39,101 nucleotides of DNA, from contig WHTB01000005.1 in the NCBI GenBank assembly GCA_009379735.1, positions 1 through 39,101 of the forward strand, given 5' to 3'. Origin of the DNA: Propionibacteriales bacterium (GTDB lineage: Bacteria; Actinomycetota; Actinomycetes; Propionibacteriales; Nocardioidaceae). The notes below the pieces were generated by a model. It did no database searches. It saw nothing but the letters and a program-made list of their open reading frames with translations, and was not told the DNA's origin. Positions 33,049-39,101 of this stretch are shown in pieces. A program made the translations under genes and the position numbers. How positions within the stretch are numbered: position 1 is the first letter of the stretch; every line of letters begins with the position of its first letter.

Positions 33049-33170
33049 TGGGCAAAGGCTACCCAAACAGCAGGCGAACCATCATCCCCGTTTCGGCGTA
33101 TCTGGACAGGCTGTGACCAACCTCATCACCCCGACTGGGTTCGTGGGGCAGACCGCGTCATGATGGCCCT

Positions 33171-34541
33171 ATGAGGCCAGTGGGGCAGGCGACACACGAC
33201 CGCGCGGTTGACCGGCTGGTGCGCAGCTACCGGGAGATCGCACCGGGTACGACGGTGCGGCTGGCCAAGCAGACCTCGAACCTGTTCCGCCCTCGCAGCC
33301 AGACCGCGAGCTCGGCCGGCCTCGACGTCTCCGGTCTCGCCGGCGTCGTCGCCGTCGACCCGACGGCGCGCACCGCCGACGTGCAGGGGATGTGCACGTA
33401 CGAGGACCTCGTCGACGCCACCTTGCCGCACGGCCTGATGCCGCTGGTCGTGCCGCAGCTGCGCACGATCACGCTCGGCGGGGCCGTCACCGGCCTCGGG
33501 ATCGAGTCGAGCTCGTGGCGCAGCGGTCTACCCCACGAGTCGGTGCTCGAGCTCGACGTGCTGACCGGCGCCGGTGAGGTCGTCACCGCGCGACCCGGGC
33601 ACAACGACGACCTGTTCCGGGGCTTCCCCAACTCGTACGGCAGCCTCGGCTACGCGACCCGGCTGCGGATCGAGCTGGAACCGGTCTCGCCGTACGTCAG
33701 CCTGCGGCATGTGCGTTTCGGCGACCCCGAGTCGTTGTGCGCGACGGTCGAGCAGATCGTGCATGACCGGGCCTGGGACGGCGAGGTGGTCGACTTCGTC
33801 GACGGCACGATGTTCGACCTCGGCGAGCTCTACCTCACGCTCGGTCGTTGGAGCACCGAGGCCGACACGACCAGCGACTACACCGGCAGCCGGATCTACT
33901 ACCGCTCGCTGCGGGAGCGGCGCCGCGACACCCTGACGGTCTACGACTACCTGTGGCGGTGGGACACGGACTGGTTCTGGTGCTCAGGAGCATTCGGGGC
34001 GCAGCACCCGGTGGCGCGGCGGGTGTGGCCACGGCGCTGGCGGCGCAGCGACGTCTACCACCGCATCGTGCGGTTCGAGAACCGCCACCAGCTGGTCGCG
34101 CGGGTCGACCGACGGCGCGGGCGACCGGAGCGTGAGCGGGTGGTCCAGGACGTCGAGATCCCGGTGGGGCGCACAGCGGAGTTCCTGCGCTGGTTCGCCG
34201 AGCACGTACGCATGGCTCCGGTGTGGCTCTGCCCGTTGCGCCTGCGCAACCCGGCCGGCTGGACGCTGTATCCGCTGAGCGACGACGAGACCTACGTCAA
34301 CGTCGGATTCTGGGGCACCGTACCGATCGAGGCCGGGCGAGCCGATGGCGACATCAACCGGGCGATCGAGCAGTCGGTCGCCAAGCACGACGGCCACAAG
34401 TCGCTGTACTCCGACGCCTACTACGAGCCGGCCGACTTCTGGTCGGCGTACGGCGGTGACGGGTATCGCGACCTCAAACGCCGCTACGACCCCGACGATC
34501 GTCTGCTCGACCTCTACGAAAAGGTCGTGAACAGGGGCTGA
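33171..34541 (+). CDS. FAD-binding oxidoreductase, BfaA/TmsA-like (10-methylene fatty acid reductase)
   Basis: 456 aa. The N-terminal FAD-binding (PCMH-type) domain shows TSNLFRPR, VVAVDPTARTADVQGMCTYEDLV, PLVVPQLRTITLGGAVTGLGIESSSWR and FPNSYGSLGYATRL. The C-terminal half is like DHCR24-type reductases. It lies 21 bases before a cyclopropane-synthase-family methyltransferase. That pair is the arrangement described for actinobacterial 10-methylstearate (tuberculostearate) synthesis, where this enzyme reduces the 10-methylene intermediate. Function is assigned by pairing and family. Confidence 0.85.
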   Translation: MRPVGQATHDRAVDRLVRSYREIAPGTTVRLAKQTSNLFRPRSQTASSAGLDVSGLAGVVAVDPTARTADVQGMCTYEDLVDATLPHGLMPLVVPQLRTITLGGAVTGLGIESSSWRSGLPHESVLELDVLTGAGEVVTARPGHNDDLFRGFPNSYGSLGYATRLRIELEPVSPYVSLRHVRFGDPESLCATVEQIVHDRAWDGEVVDFVDGTMFDLGELYLTLGRWSTEADTTSDYTGSRIYYRSLRERRRDTLTVYDYLWRWDTDWFWCSGAFGAQHPVARRVWPRRWRRSDVYHRIVRFENRHQLVARVDRRRGRPERERVVQDVEIPVGRTAEFLRWFAEHVRMAPVWLCPLRLRNPAGWTLYPLSDDETYVNVGFWGTVPIEAGRADGDINRAIEQSVAKHDGHKSLYSDAYYEPADFWSAYGGDGYRDLKRRYDPDDRLLDLYEKVVNRG

Positions 34542-34562
34542 GCCTCGTACTACCTTGTTTCC

Positions 34563-35861
34563 GTGACGATGACACGGACTGACACCCAGCCGATCGCCGA
34601 CGCCTTCGCCAAGCTCGCGCCGGGCGCACTCAACTTCCGGTTCACCGCGTACGACGGCAGCAGTGCCGGGCCGCCCGACGCCCCGATCGGTCTGCATCTG
34701 CGCAACCAGCGCGGTGCCGCCTACCTGGTGACCGCACGGGGCGAGCTCGGGATGGCCCGGGCGTACGTCGCGGGCGACCTCGAGCTCACCGGCGTGCACC
34801 CCGGCGACCCGTACGACGCGTTGCGCCTCCTCAACACCTCGGTGCTGGGTGCGCGGCCGGAGCCCCGGGACGTGGCCCGGCTGGCCGCGTCGGTCGGCGT
34901 CCGCCAGCTCGTCCCGCCACCACCGCCGCCGCCGCAGGAGGCGCTGCCCGACTGGCGACGGGTGCTCACCGGCTGGCGGCACTCCCGTCTGCGCGACTCC
35001 GACGCGATCCACCACCACTACGACGTGTCCAACCGGTTCTACGAGCTGGTGCTCGGCCCGTCCATGACGTACACCTGCGCCTGCTACCCGGACGACGACG
35101 CGTCGCTCGAGACCGCGCAGGCGCACAAGTACGACCTGGTGGCGCGCAAGCTGGGACTCACGGAGGGGATGCGGCTGCTCGACGTCGGTTGCGGCTGGGG
35201 CGGGATGGTCATGCACGCCGCCGAGCAGTACGGCGTCCGCGGCGTCGGCGTGACGCTGTCGCGATCCCAGGCGACCTGGGCGCAGGCGGAGATCAAGCGC
35301 CGCGGTCTCGACCACCTCGCCGAGGTCCGACACCTGGACTACCGCGACGTGGCCGAGCGCGACTTCGACGCGATCAGCTCGATCGGCCTGACGGAGCACA
35401 TCGGCGTCCGCAACTACGCGTCGTACTTCGGGTTCCTGAGGGACCGGCTGCGCCCGGGCGGCCGGCTGCTCAACCACTCCATCACCCGGCCGGAGAACAA
35501 GCACGCCGCGCGGGTACGGGCCGGCTTCATCGACCGCTATGTGTTCCCCGACGGCGAGCTCACCGGGTCGGGCACGATCATCAGCGCGATGCAGAATGTC
35601 GGGTTCGAGGTTCGGCACACCGAGAACCTCCGCGAGCACTACGCCCGCACGACCGGTGCCTGGGGCGCCAACCTGGTCGCGAGCTGGGACGAGTGCGTCG
35701 CCGAGGCCGGCGAGCCGACCGCCAAGGTGTGGGGCCTCTACATGGCCGGGTCACGTCTCGGGTTCGAGACCAACCAGATCCAGCTGCACCAGGCACTGGC
35801 GGTCCGGCTGCACCCCGACGGCCGGTCGGACTACCCGCTGCGGCACACCTTCGGCGTCTGA
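34563..35861 (+). CDS. SAM-dependent fatty acid methyltransferase, BfaB/TmsB-like (cyclopropane synthase family)
   Basis: 432 aa. The SAM site is RLLDVGCGWGGMVMHAA (residue 205 onwards). IHHHYDVSNRFYELVLGPSMTYTCACY, ISSIGLTEHIG and ENLREHYARTTGAW are typical of the cyclopropane/UfaA family. It should methylenate oleoyl chains in membrane phospholipids at C10. The N-terminal domain of about 130 residues ends in a PPPPPPP linker. TACCTT lies 6 bases before the GTG, so it may have its own leaderless promoter as well as readthrough from the upstream gene. Its stop lies in palindrome C2. Confidence 0.88.
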   Translation: MTMTRTDTQPIADAFAKLAPGALNFRFTAYDGSSAGPPDAPIGLHLRNQRGAAYLVTARGELGMARAYVAGDLELTGVHPGDPYDALRLLNTSVLGARPEPRDVARLAASVGVRQLVPPPPPPPQEALPDWRRVLTGWRHSRLRDSDAIHHHYDVSNRFYELVLGPSMTYTCACYPDDDASLETAQAHKYDLVARKLGLTEGMRLLDVGCGWGGMVMHAAEQYGVRGVGVTLSRSQATWAQAEIKRRGLDHLAEVRHLDYRDVAERDFDAISSIGLTEHIGVRNYASYFGFLRDRLRPGGRLLNHSITRPENKHAARVRAGFIDRYVFPDGELTGSGTIISAMQNVGFEVRHTENLREHYARTTGAWGANLVASWDECVAEAGEPTAKVWGLYMAGSRLGFETNQIQLHQALAVRLHPDGRSDYPLRHTFGV

Positions 35862-35926
35862 GCACCGGGCCTACGCAACGCGCCCGTCGACGAGGCAGTC
35901 TTCGGCAACGCGCCGGCACGGTGCTC
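35860..35926. terminator. Palindrome C, copy 2, at the end of the fatty acid methyltransferase gene
   Basis: GAGCACCG (from 35860, overlapping the TGA) pairs with CGGTGCTC ending at 35926. Inside lie CCTACGCAACGCGCC, identical to the inverted arm at 8297-8357, and a second GCAACGCGCC. It is placed as a terminator, with the next gene starting 12 bases later. Confidence 0.6.
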
Positions 35927-35938
35927 CACACTGGTGCG

Positions 35939-36673
35939 ATGGCACGACCCGACCCGACCGACACCGCGCAGGCGCTCGTCGCCGAGCGGTTCGCAGCCGC
36001 GCGCGCCGCGTGGCTCGGCGGCAGCGCCGTGCGCGAGGACGCGACCGCGACGTCCGACCTCGACATCACGGTGCTGCTGCCCGGACCGCCGGCGCCGTTC
36101 CGCGAGTCGCTGCTGCACGACGGCTGGCCGGTGGAGCTGTTCGTCCACACCGAGACCTCGCTCGCGCACTACCGCGGCACCGACCTGGCGCGTCGGCAGC
36201 CGACCATCATGCGCCTCGTCGGTGAGTCGGTGGTGCTGGTCGACGACGACGGTTCGGGGGCGCGGCTGCAGGCCGACTGCCAGGCGCAAGTCGCGGCCGG
36301 GCCCGAGCCGCTGACCGCCGACGAGCTGGCCTCGGCACGCTACGCGGTGACCGACCTGCTCGACGACCTCGCCGGGGCGACCGAGCAGGGTGAGCGGACC
36401 GCCGTCGCGGTCGCCCTGTGGGAACAGGCGGCGAACCTGCTGCTGACCGGAGCCCGCCACTGGTCGGGCACCGGCAAGGGGCTGCTCCGTGAGGTCCGTG
36501 CACTCGACCGGGCCACCGGGTCGACGCATGCCGACGCGCTGGTCGCCGGCCTGCACGCGGCGACGACCGGCGATATCGCCCTGCTGTGCCGGGCCTGCGA
36601 GCAGATCCTCGCGCCGCATGGCGGTCGTCTGTTCGCCGGCCACCGGCTCGACGGGAGGGACCCCGACCGGTGA
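35939..36673 (+). CDS. Nucleotidyltransferase-domain protein
   Basis: 244 aa from the ATG at 35939. The N-terminal domain has the polymerase-beta-like signature AWLGGSAVREDATATSDLDITVLL (GS near residue 28 and DLD near 40), with a possible third acidic residue in ELFVHTE. The helical C-terminal half (about 125-225) resembles substrate- or HEPN-like helical domains fused to minimal nucleotidyltransferases. Targets of such proteins include antibiotics, proteins and tRNAs; none can be chosen here. It ends inside palindrome A3. There is no clear Shine-Dalgarno. Confidence 0.75.
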   Translation: MARPDPTDTAQALVAERFAAARAAWLGGSAVREDATATSDLDITVLLPGPPAPFRESLLHDGWPVELFVHTETSLAHYRGTDLARRQPTIMRLVGESVVLVDDDGSGARLQADCQAQVAAGPEPLTADELASARYAVTDLLDDLAGATEQGERTAVAVALWEQAANLLLTGARHWSGTGKGLLREVRALDRATGSTHADALVAGLHAATTGDIALLCRACEQILAPHGGRLFAGHRLDGRDPDR

Positions 36674-36727
36674 GTGGGACGTTTTCGACAGACACGCCGG
36701 CGTGTCGCGTCGAGAACGTCACGGTCA
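36671..36727. repeat. Family A palindromic element, copy A3, between two stop codons
   Basis: 57 bp. The left arm begins TGAGTGGGACGTTTTCGACA (AGACACG form) and the right arm has the GCGACACG form. Its first three bases are the TGA of the nucleotidyltransferase gene. Its last three, read on the minus strand, are the TGA of the membrane-protein gene. It therefore fills the whole space between two convergent genes and can serve both as terminator. Confidence 0.85.
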
Positions 36728-37111
36728 TCGGGACCGGGCGACCTGACGGAGGGCGATCACACCGGCGACCATCGCGACCACCAGCGCCAGCACGTGCAGA
36801 TGGGCCGCCACCTTGAGGTACAGGCCCTCACGGCCGCTGATCCAGTCCAGGTAGACGTCGGTGTTGAAGGCAGCCCCGACGACCAGCGAAGTCGGCCAGA
36901 GTGCGCCGAGCGCGGCAGTCCACACACTCGCCGGCCGCCAGATCATCAGCCCGACGACGACGACACTGAGGACGATGGCCGGAGGAATGGGTGGGAAGTT
37001 GTCGGCACCGCCCGCGATCTGGGCGGCGACCACGACGGCGAAGACCGTGATCGCGCCGACGGTGATGCGGCTGGCTCGGGTGAGCGAGGTGGTCTGCGTT
37101 GTTGACTCCAT
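36725..37111 (-). CDS. Small four-helix membrane protein, unknown function
   Basis: 128 aa with four hydrophobic segments: ITVGAITVFAVVVAAQIAGG, PPAIVLSVVVVGLMIW, WTAALGALWPTSLVVGAAF and AHLHVLALVVAMVAGVIAL. The loop TDVYLDWISGREG lies between the last two. I do not recognise a family. It converges on the nucleotidyltransferase gene and is divergent from KTSC. Confidence 0.65.
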   Translation of the reverse strand: MESTTQTTSLTRASRITVGAITVFAVVVAAQIAGGADNFPPIPPAIVLSVVVVGLMIWRPASVWTAALGALWPTSLVVGAAFNTDVYLDWISGREGLYLKVAAHLHVLALVVAMVAGVIALRQVARSR

Positions 37112-37234
37112 GTCCCGACAGTGCCGGGAAGACGGCTACCAGGACGTCCGCGCAGTCGCGGCACCGCCGTACGCAGGTCGACGTACGCTGCCCATGCTGG
37201 TAACGCCACTCGACCGCCACCGGGAAGGAGTGCC

Positions 37235-37444
37235 GTGAAGCGCAAGCGCCTCGACTCGTCCAGCATCGCGTCCGTCGGCTATGACCGGGAGTCGCAGACC
37301 CTGGAGGTCGAGTTCACCAACGGTGGCGTGTACCGGTACCTCGACGTGTCGGAGTTCGTGCACGCCGCGCTGATCCGGTCACCGAGCCCGGGCACGTACC
37401 TCAACACCCAGATCAAGCCCCACTACCGCTTCGTCGACGGCTAG
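37235..37444 (+). CDS. KTSC domain protein
   Basis: 69 aa from a GTG with GGAAGGAG four bases upstream. The whole protein is one KTSC domain: LDSSSIASVGYDRESQTLEV, then GGVYRYLDVSEFVHAALI, and SPGTYLNTQIKPHYRF. The family is named after a C-terminal domain of lysyl-tRNA synthetases and also occurs alone; the stand-alone role is unknown, with RNA or nucleic-acid binding suspected. It ends 4 bases before the convergent CoA-transferase gene. Confidence 0.85.
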   Translation: MKRKRLDSSSIASVGYDRESQTLEVEFTNGGVYRYLDVSEFVHAALIRSPSPGTYLNTQIKPHYRFVDG

Positions 37445-37448
37445 GGGG

Positions 37449-38102
37449 CTAGGCGATCTCGTGCAGGGACTCGGCGACGGTGAGCTCGGGCTCGGTCTTC
37501 TCGCGGACCTCGTCGACGCTGACACCGGGCGCCGTCTCGACCAGCTCCAGGCCGTCCGGGGTCACGTCGATGACCGCGAGGTCGGTGATGATCCGCTGCA
37601 CGACCCGCTTGCCGGTGTACGGCAGCGAGCACTCGTCGACGATCTTGTACGAGCCGTCCTTGGCGACATGCTCCATCAGCACCACGACCAGCTTGGCGCC
37701 GTGCACGAGGTCCATCGCGCCGCCCATCCCCTTGACCATCTTGCCGGGGATCATCCAGTTCGCGATGTCGCCGACCTTCGACACCTGCATCGCGCCGAGG
37801 ATGGCGGCGTCCACCTTGCCACCGCGGATCATCCCGAAGCTGGTGGCGGAGTCGAAGAACGACGCGCCCTTGCGCAGGGTCACGGTCTCCTTGCCGGCGT
37901 TGATCAGGTCGGCGTCGACGTCGTCGTCGTACGGGTAGGCGCCGACGCCCAGGATGCCGTTCTCGGACTGCAGCACAATCTCGACGTCGTCCGGCACGTA
38001 GTTCGGCACCAGCGTCGGCAGCCCGATGCCGAGGTTGACGTACGCGCCGTCGGACAGCTCGGCCGCCGCCCGCGCCGCCATCTGCTCACGTGTCAGCGCC
38101 AT
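37449..38102 (-). CDS. scoB: 3-oxoacid CoA-transferase, subunit B
   Basis: 217 aa. The catalytic Glu lies in [44 protein letters not shown] and [19 protein letters not shown] are conserved. With subunit A it moves CoA from succinyl-CoA to acetoacetate or a similar 3-oxoacid; other acceptors such as 3-oxoadipate are possible. The ATG at 38102 shares one base with the stop of subunit A. Confidence 0.92.
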   Translation of the reverse strand: MALTREQMAARAAAELSDGAYVNLGIGLPTLVPNYVPDDVEIVLQSENGILGVGAYPYDDDVDADLINAGKETVTLRKGASFFDSATSFGMIRGGKVDAAILGAMQVSKVGDIANWMIPGKMVKGMGGAMDLVHGAKLVVVLMEHVAKDGSYKIVDECSLPYTGKRVVQRIITDLAVIDVTPDGLELVETAPGVSVDEVREKTEPELTVAESLHEIA

Positions 38103-38878
38103 CAGCTGCTCCTCTCGGTGACCGTGCGGCGTTCGATCCGCTTGTCGGCCGCCTGCTCCGGGGTCAGTGGCACCACCCGCTGCACGTAGATGCCCGGCAG
38201 GTGGATGTCGTCGGCGGCGAGCTCGCCCGGCTCGGACAGCTCCTCGACCTCGGCGATCGTGACCCGGCCGGCCATCGCACACAGCGGATTGAAGTTCCGG
38301 GCGGACTGGTTGAACACCAAGTTGCCGTGCCGGTCGCCCTTCCAGGCCCGGACCAGACCGAAGTCGCAGGTGATGGACTGCTCGAGCACGAACTCCTGCC
38401 GCTCGCCGAGGAAGTCGAACTCGCGGGTCTCCTTCGCCGGCGACGCCACCGCGATGTTGCCTGCGTCGTCGTACTTCCACGGCAACCCACCCTCGGCGAC
38501 CTGGGTGCCGACCCCGGTGCGGGTGTAGAACGCCGGAACGCCCGACCCCCCTGCCCGCAGCCGCTCCGCCAATGTGCCCTGCGGCGTCAGCTCCACCTCG
38601 AGCTCGCCTGACAGGTACTGCCGGGCGAACTCCTTGTTCTCGCCGACGTACGACGAGACCATCCGGCGGATCCGCTTCTCCCGCAGCAGCAGGCCCAGAC
38701 CCCAGTCGTCGACACCGCAGTTGTTGGAGACTGCCTCCAGGTCGGTCACCCCCTTGTCGAGCAGCGCCTGGATCAGCACGCTCGGGATGCCGCACAACCC
38801 GAACCCGCCCACCGACAACGACGCGCCGTCGCCCACATCGGCAACCGCCTCGGCGGCGCTGCTGACGACCTTGTCCAT
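38102..38878 (-). CDS. scoA: 3-oxoacid CoA-transferase, subunit A
   Basis: 258 aa from the ATG at 38878 with GAGGGAGG upstream. The glycine loop [64 protein letters not shown] and [15 protein letters not shown] are subunit A signatures. It is co-translated with scoB. No beta-oxidation or aromatic-degradation genes are adjacent to settle the substrate. Confidence 0.92.
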   Translation of the reverse strand: MDKVVSSAAEAVADVGDGASLSVGGFGLCGIPSVLIQALLDKGVTDLEAVSNNCGVDDWGLGLLLREKRIRRMVSSYVGENKEFARQYLSGELEVELTPQGTLAERLRAGGSGVPAFYTRTGVGTQVAEGGLPWKYDDAGNIAVASPAKETREFDFLGERQEFVLEQSITCDFGLVRAWKGDRHGNLVFNQSARNFNPLCAMAGRVTIAEVEELSEPGELAADDIHLPGIYVQRVVPLTPEQAADKRIERRTVTERSS

Positions 38879-39008
38879 GAAGGGCCTCCCTCTCGAAGTC
38901 CATCTCCGCCGCGACCCTACCGTCGATGCCTGCCAGGTCCGCAGGCGCGTGCCGCACACACTTACTCCAGAACCGCGGGACGTCGTCGACCACACCAGGA
39001 GGGGTCAG

Positions 39009-39101
39009 CTAACCCGCATCGCCGGGCTCGTAGAACTTGCTGATCTCCTCGGCGTCGGCGGCGATGTCATTGGTCTGGTTCAGGCTGTACCAGTTGCCGA
39101 A
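39009..39101 (-). CDS. C-terminal fragment of an unidentified protein
   Basis: The last 30 codons of a minus-strand gene enter from the window edge and end at a TAG (39011-39009). The tail FGNWYSLNQTND...EEISKFYEPGDAG is too short for assignment. The frame is open to the edge and its codon choice is GC-rich, like its neighbours. 130 bases separate it from the start of scoA. Confidence 0.5.
   Translation of the reverse strand, partial: FGNWYSLNQTNDIAADAEEISKFYEPGDAG

Noticed and set aside
33141-33171. A leaderless-type -10 (CATGAT) before the FAD oxidoreductase gene
   Set aside because: The spacing (6 bases) fits, but the box lacks the initial T of TAnnnT and upstream DNA is shared with the divergent PAP2 promoter, so I did not count it with the leaderless set.
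1-39101. tRNA, rRNA, insertion sequence or attachment-site signatures
   Set aside because: I looked for cloverleaf T-loop sequences, transposase motifs and repeats flanking tRNAs and found none that hold up by eye. A tRNAscan and ISfinder search would settle it.

Overview
The window is very GC-rich, with short or overlapping intergenic spaces and frequent GTG starts. Its gene content (DUF3180 next to folK, DUF2342 metalloprotease, RipA-like NlpC/P60, a bfaA/bfaB-type pair, KTSC, an orphan NuoD) points to an actinobacterium. A Propionibacteriales/Nocardioidaceae-like genome is my best guess, but I cannot prove it. Almost everything is chromosomal housekeeping. I see no tRNA, rRNA, IS element, prophage or CRISPR.

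Layout. 1-768: start of a lipoprotein peptide-binding protein (truncated by the window edge). 869-7931 (minus strand): one tightly overlapping cofactor operon, DUF2520-panC-panD-nadB-nadC-coaX-lysS, making pantothenate/CoA and NAD, with lysyl-tRNA synthetase at the end. 7932-8442: a gene-free stretch full of repeats. 8443-11913: a DUF1353 membrane protein, a MidA/NDUFAF7-type methyltransferase, a small basic-tailed protein and an orphan NuoD paralogue. 11931-15428 (minus): a membrane coiled-coil protein, then DUF3180-folK-folB-NTF2-folP. 15770-22665 (minus): dacB-DUF2342 protease-tilS-hpt-ftsH-folE. 22750-26657: ppa, then acyl-CoA oxidase and NlpC/P60 on the other strand. 27107-30952: a frameshifted DHFR-family gene and a TPP-riboswitch-controlled thiamine-precursor ECF transporter (ykoEDC). 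30970-33048: pirin and PAP2. 33171-36673: a 10-methyl fatty acid pair (bfaA/bfaB-like) and a nucleotidyltransferase. 36725-38878: a small membrane protein, KTSC and a two-subunit 3-oxoacid CoA-transferase. 39009-39101: the tail of an unidentified gene.

The most interesting part is 9.3-11.9 kb. A homologue of the complex I assembly methyltransferase NDUFAF7 lies next to a stand-alone NuoD. In mitochondria NDUFAF7 dimethylates Arg85 of the NuoD homologue NDUFS2. The NuoD here keeps the target arginine (Arg70) but has Trp for the quinone-binding Tyr and Glu for the pocket Asp. The methyltransferase itself begins inside the stop of a nine-codon ORF that appears to be leaderless.

The second theme is a set of 55-85 bp imperfect palindromes confined to gene borders. 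They fall into several sequence families, at least four of them repeated within the window. One family has three copies with a conserved asymmetry between its arms. A third theme is leaderless transcription: several genes have a TAnnnT box 6-8 bases before the start codon and no Shine-Dalgarno sequence.
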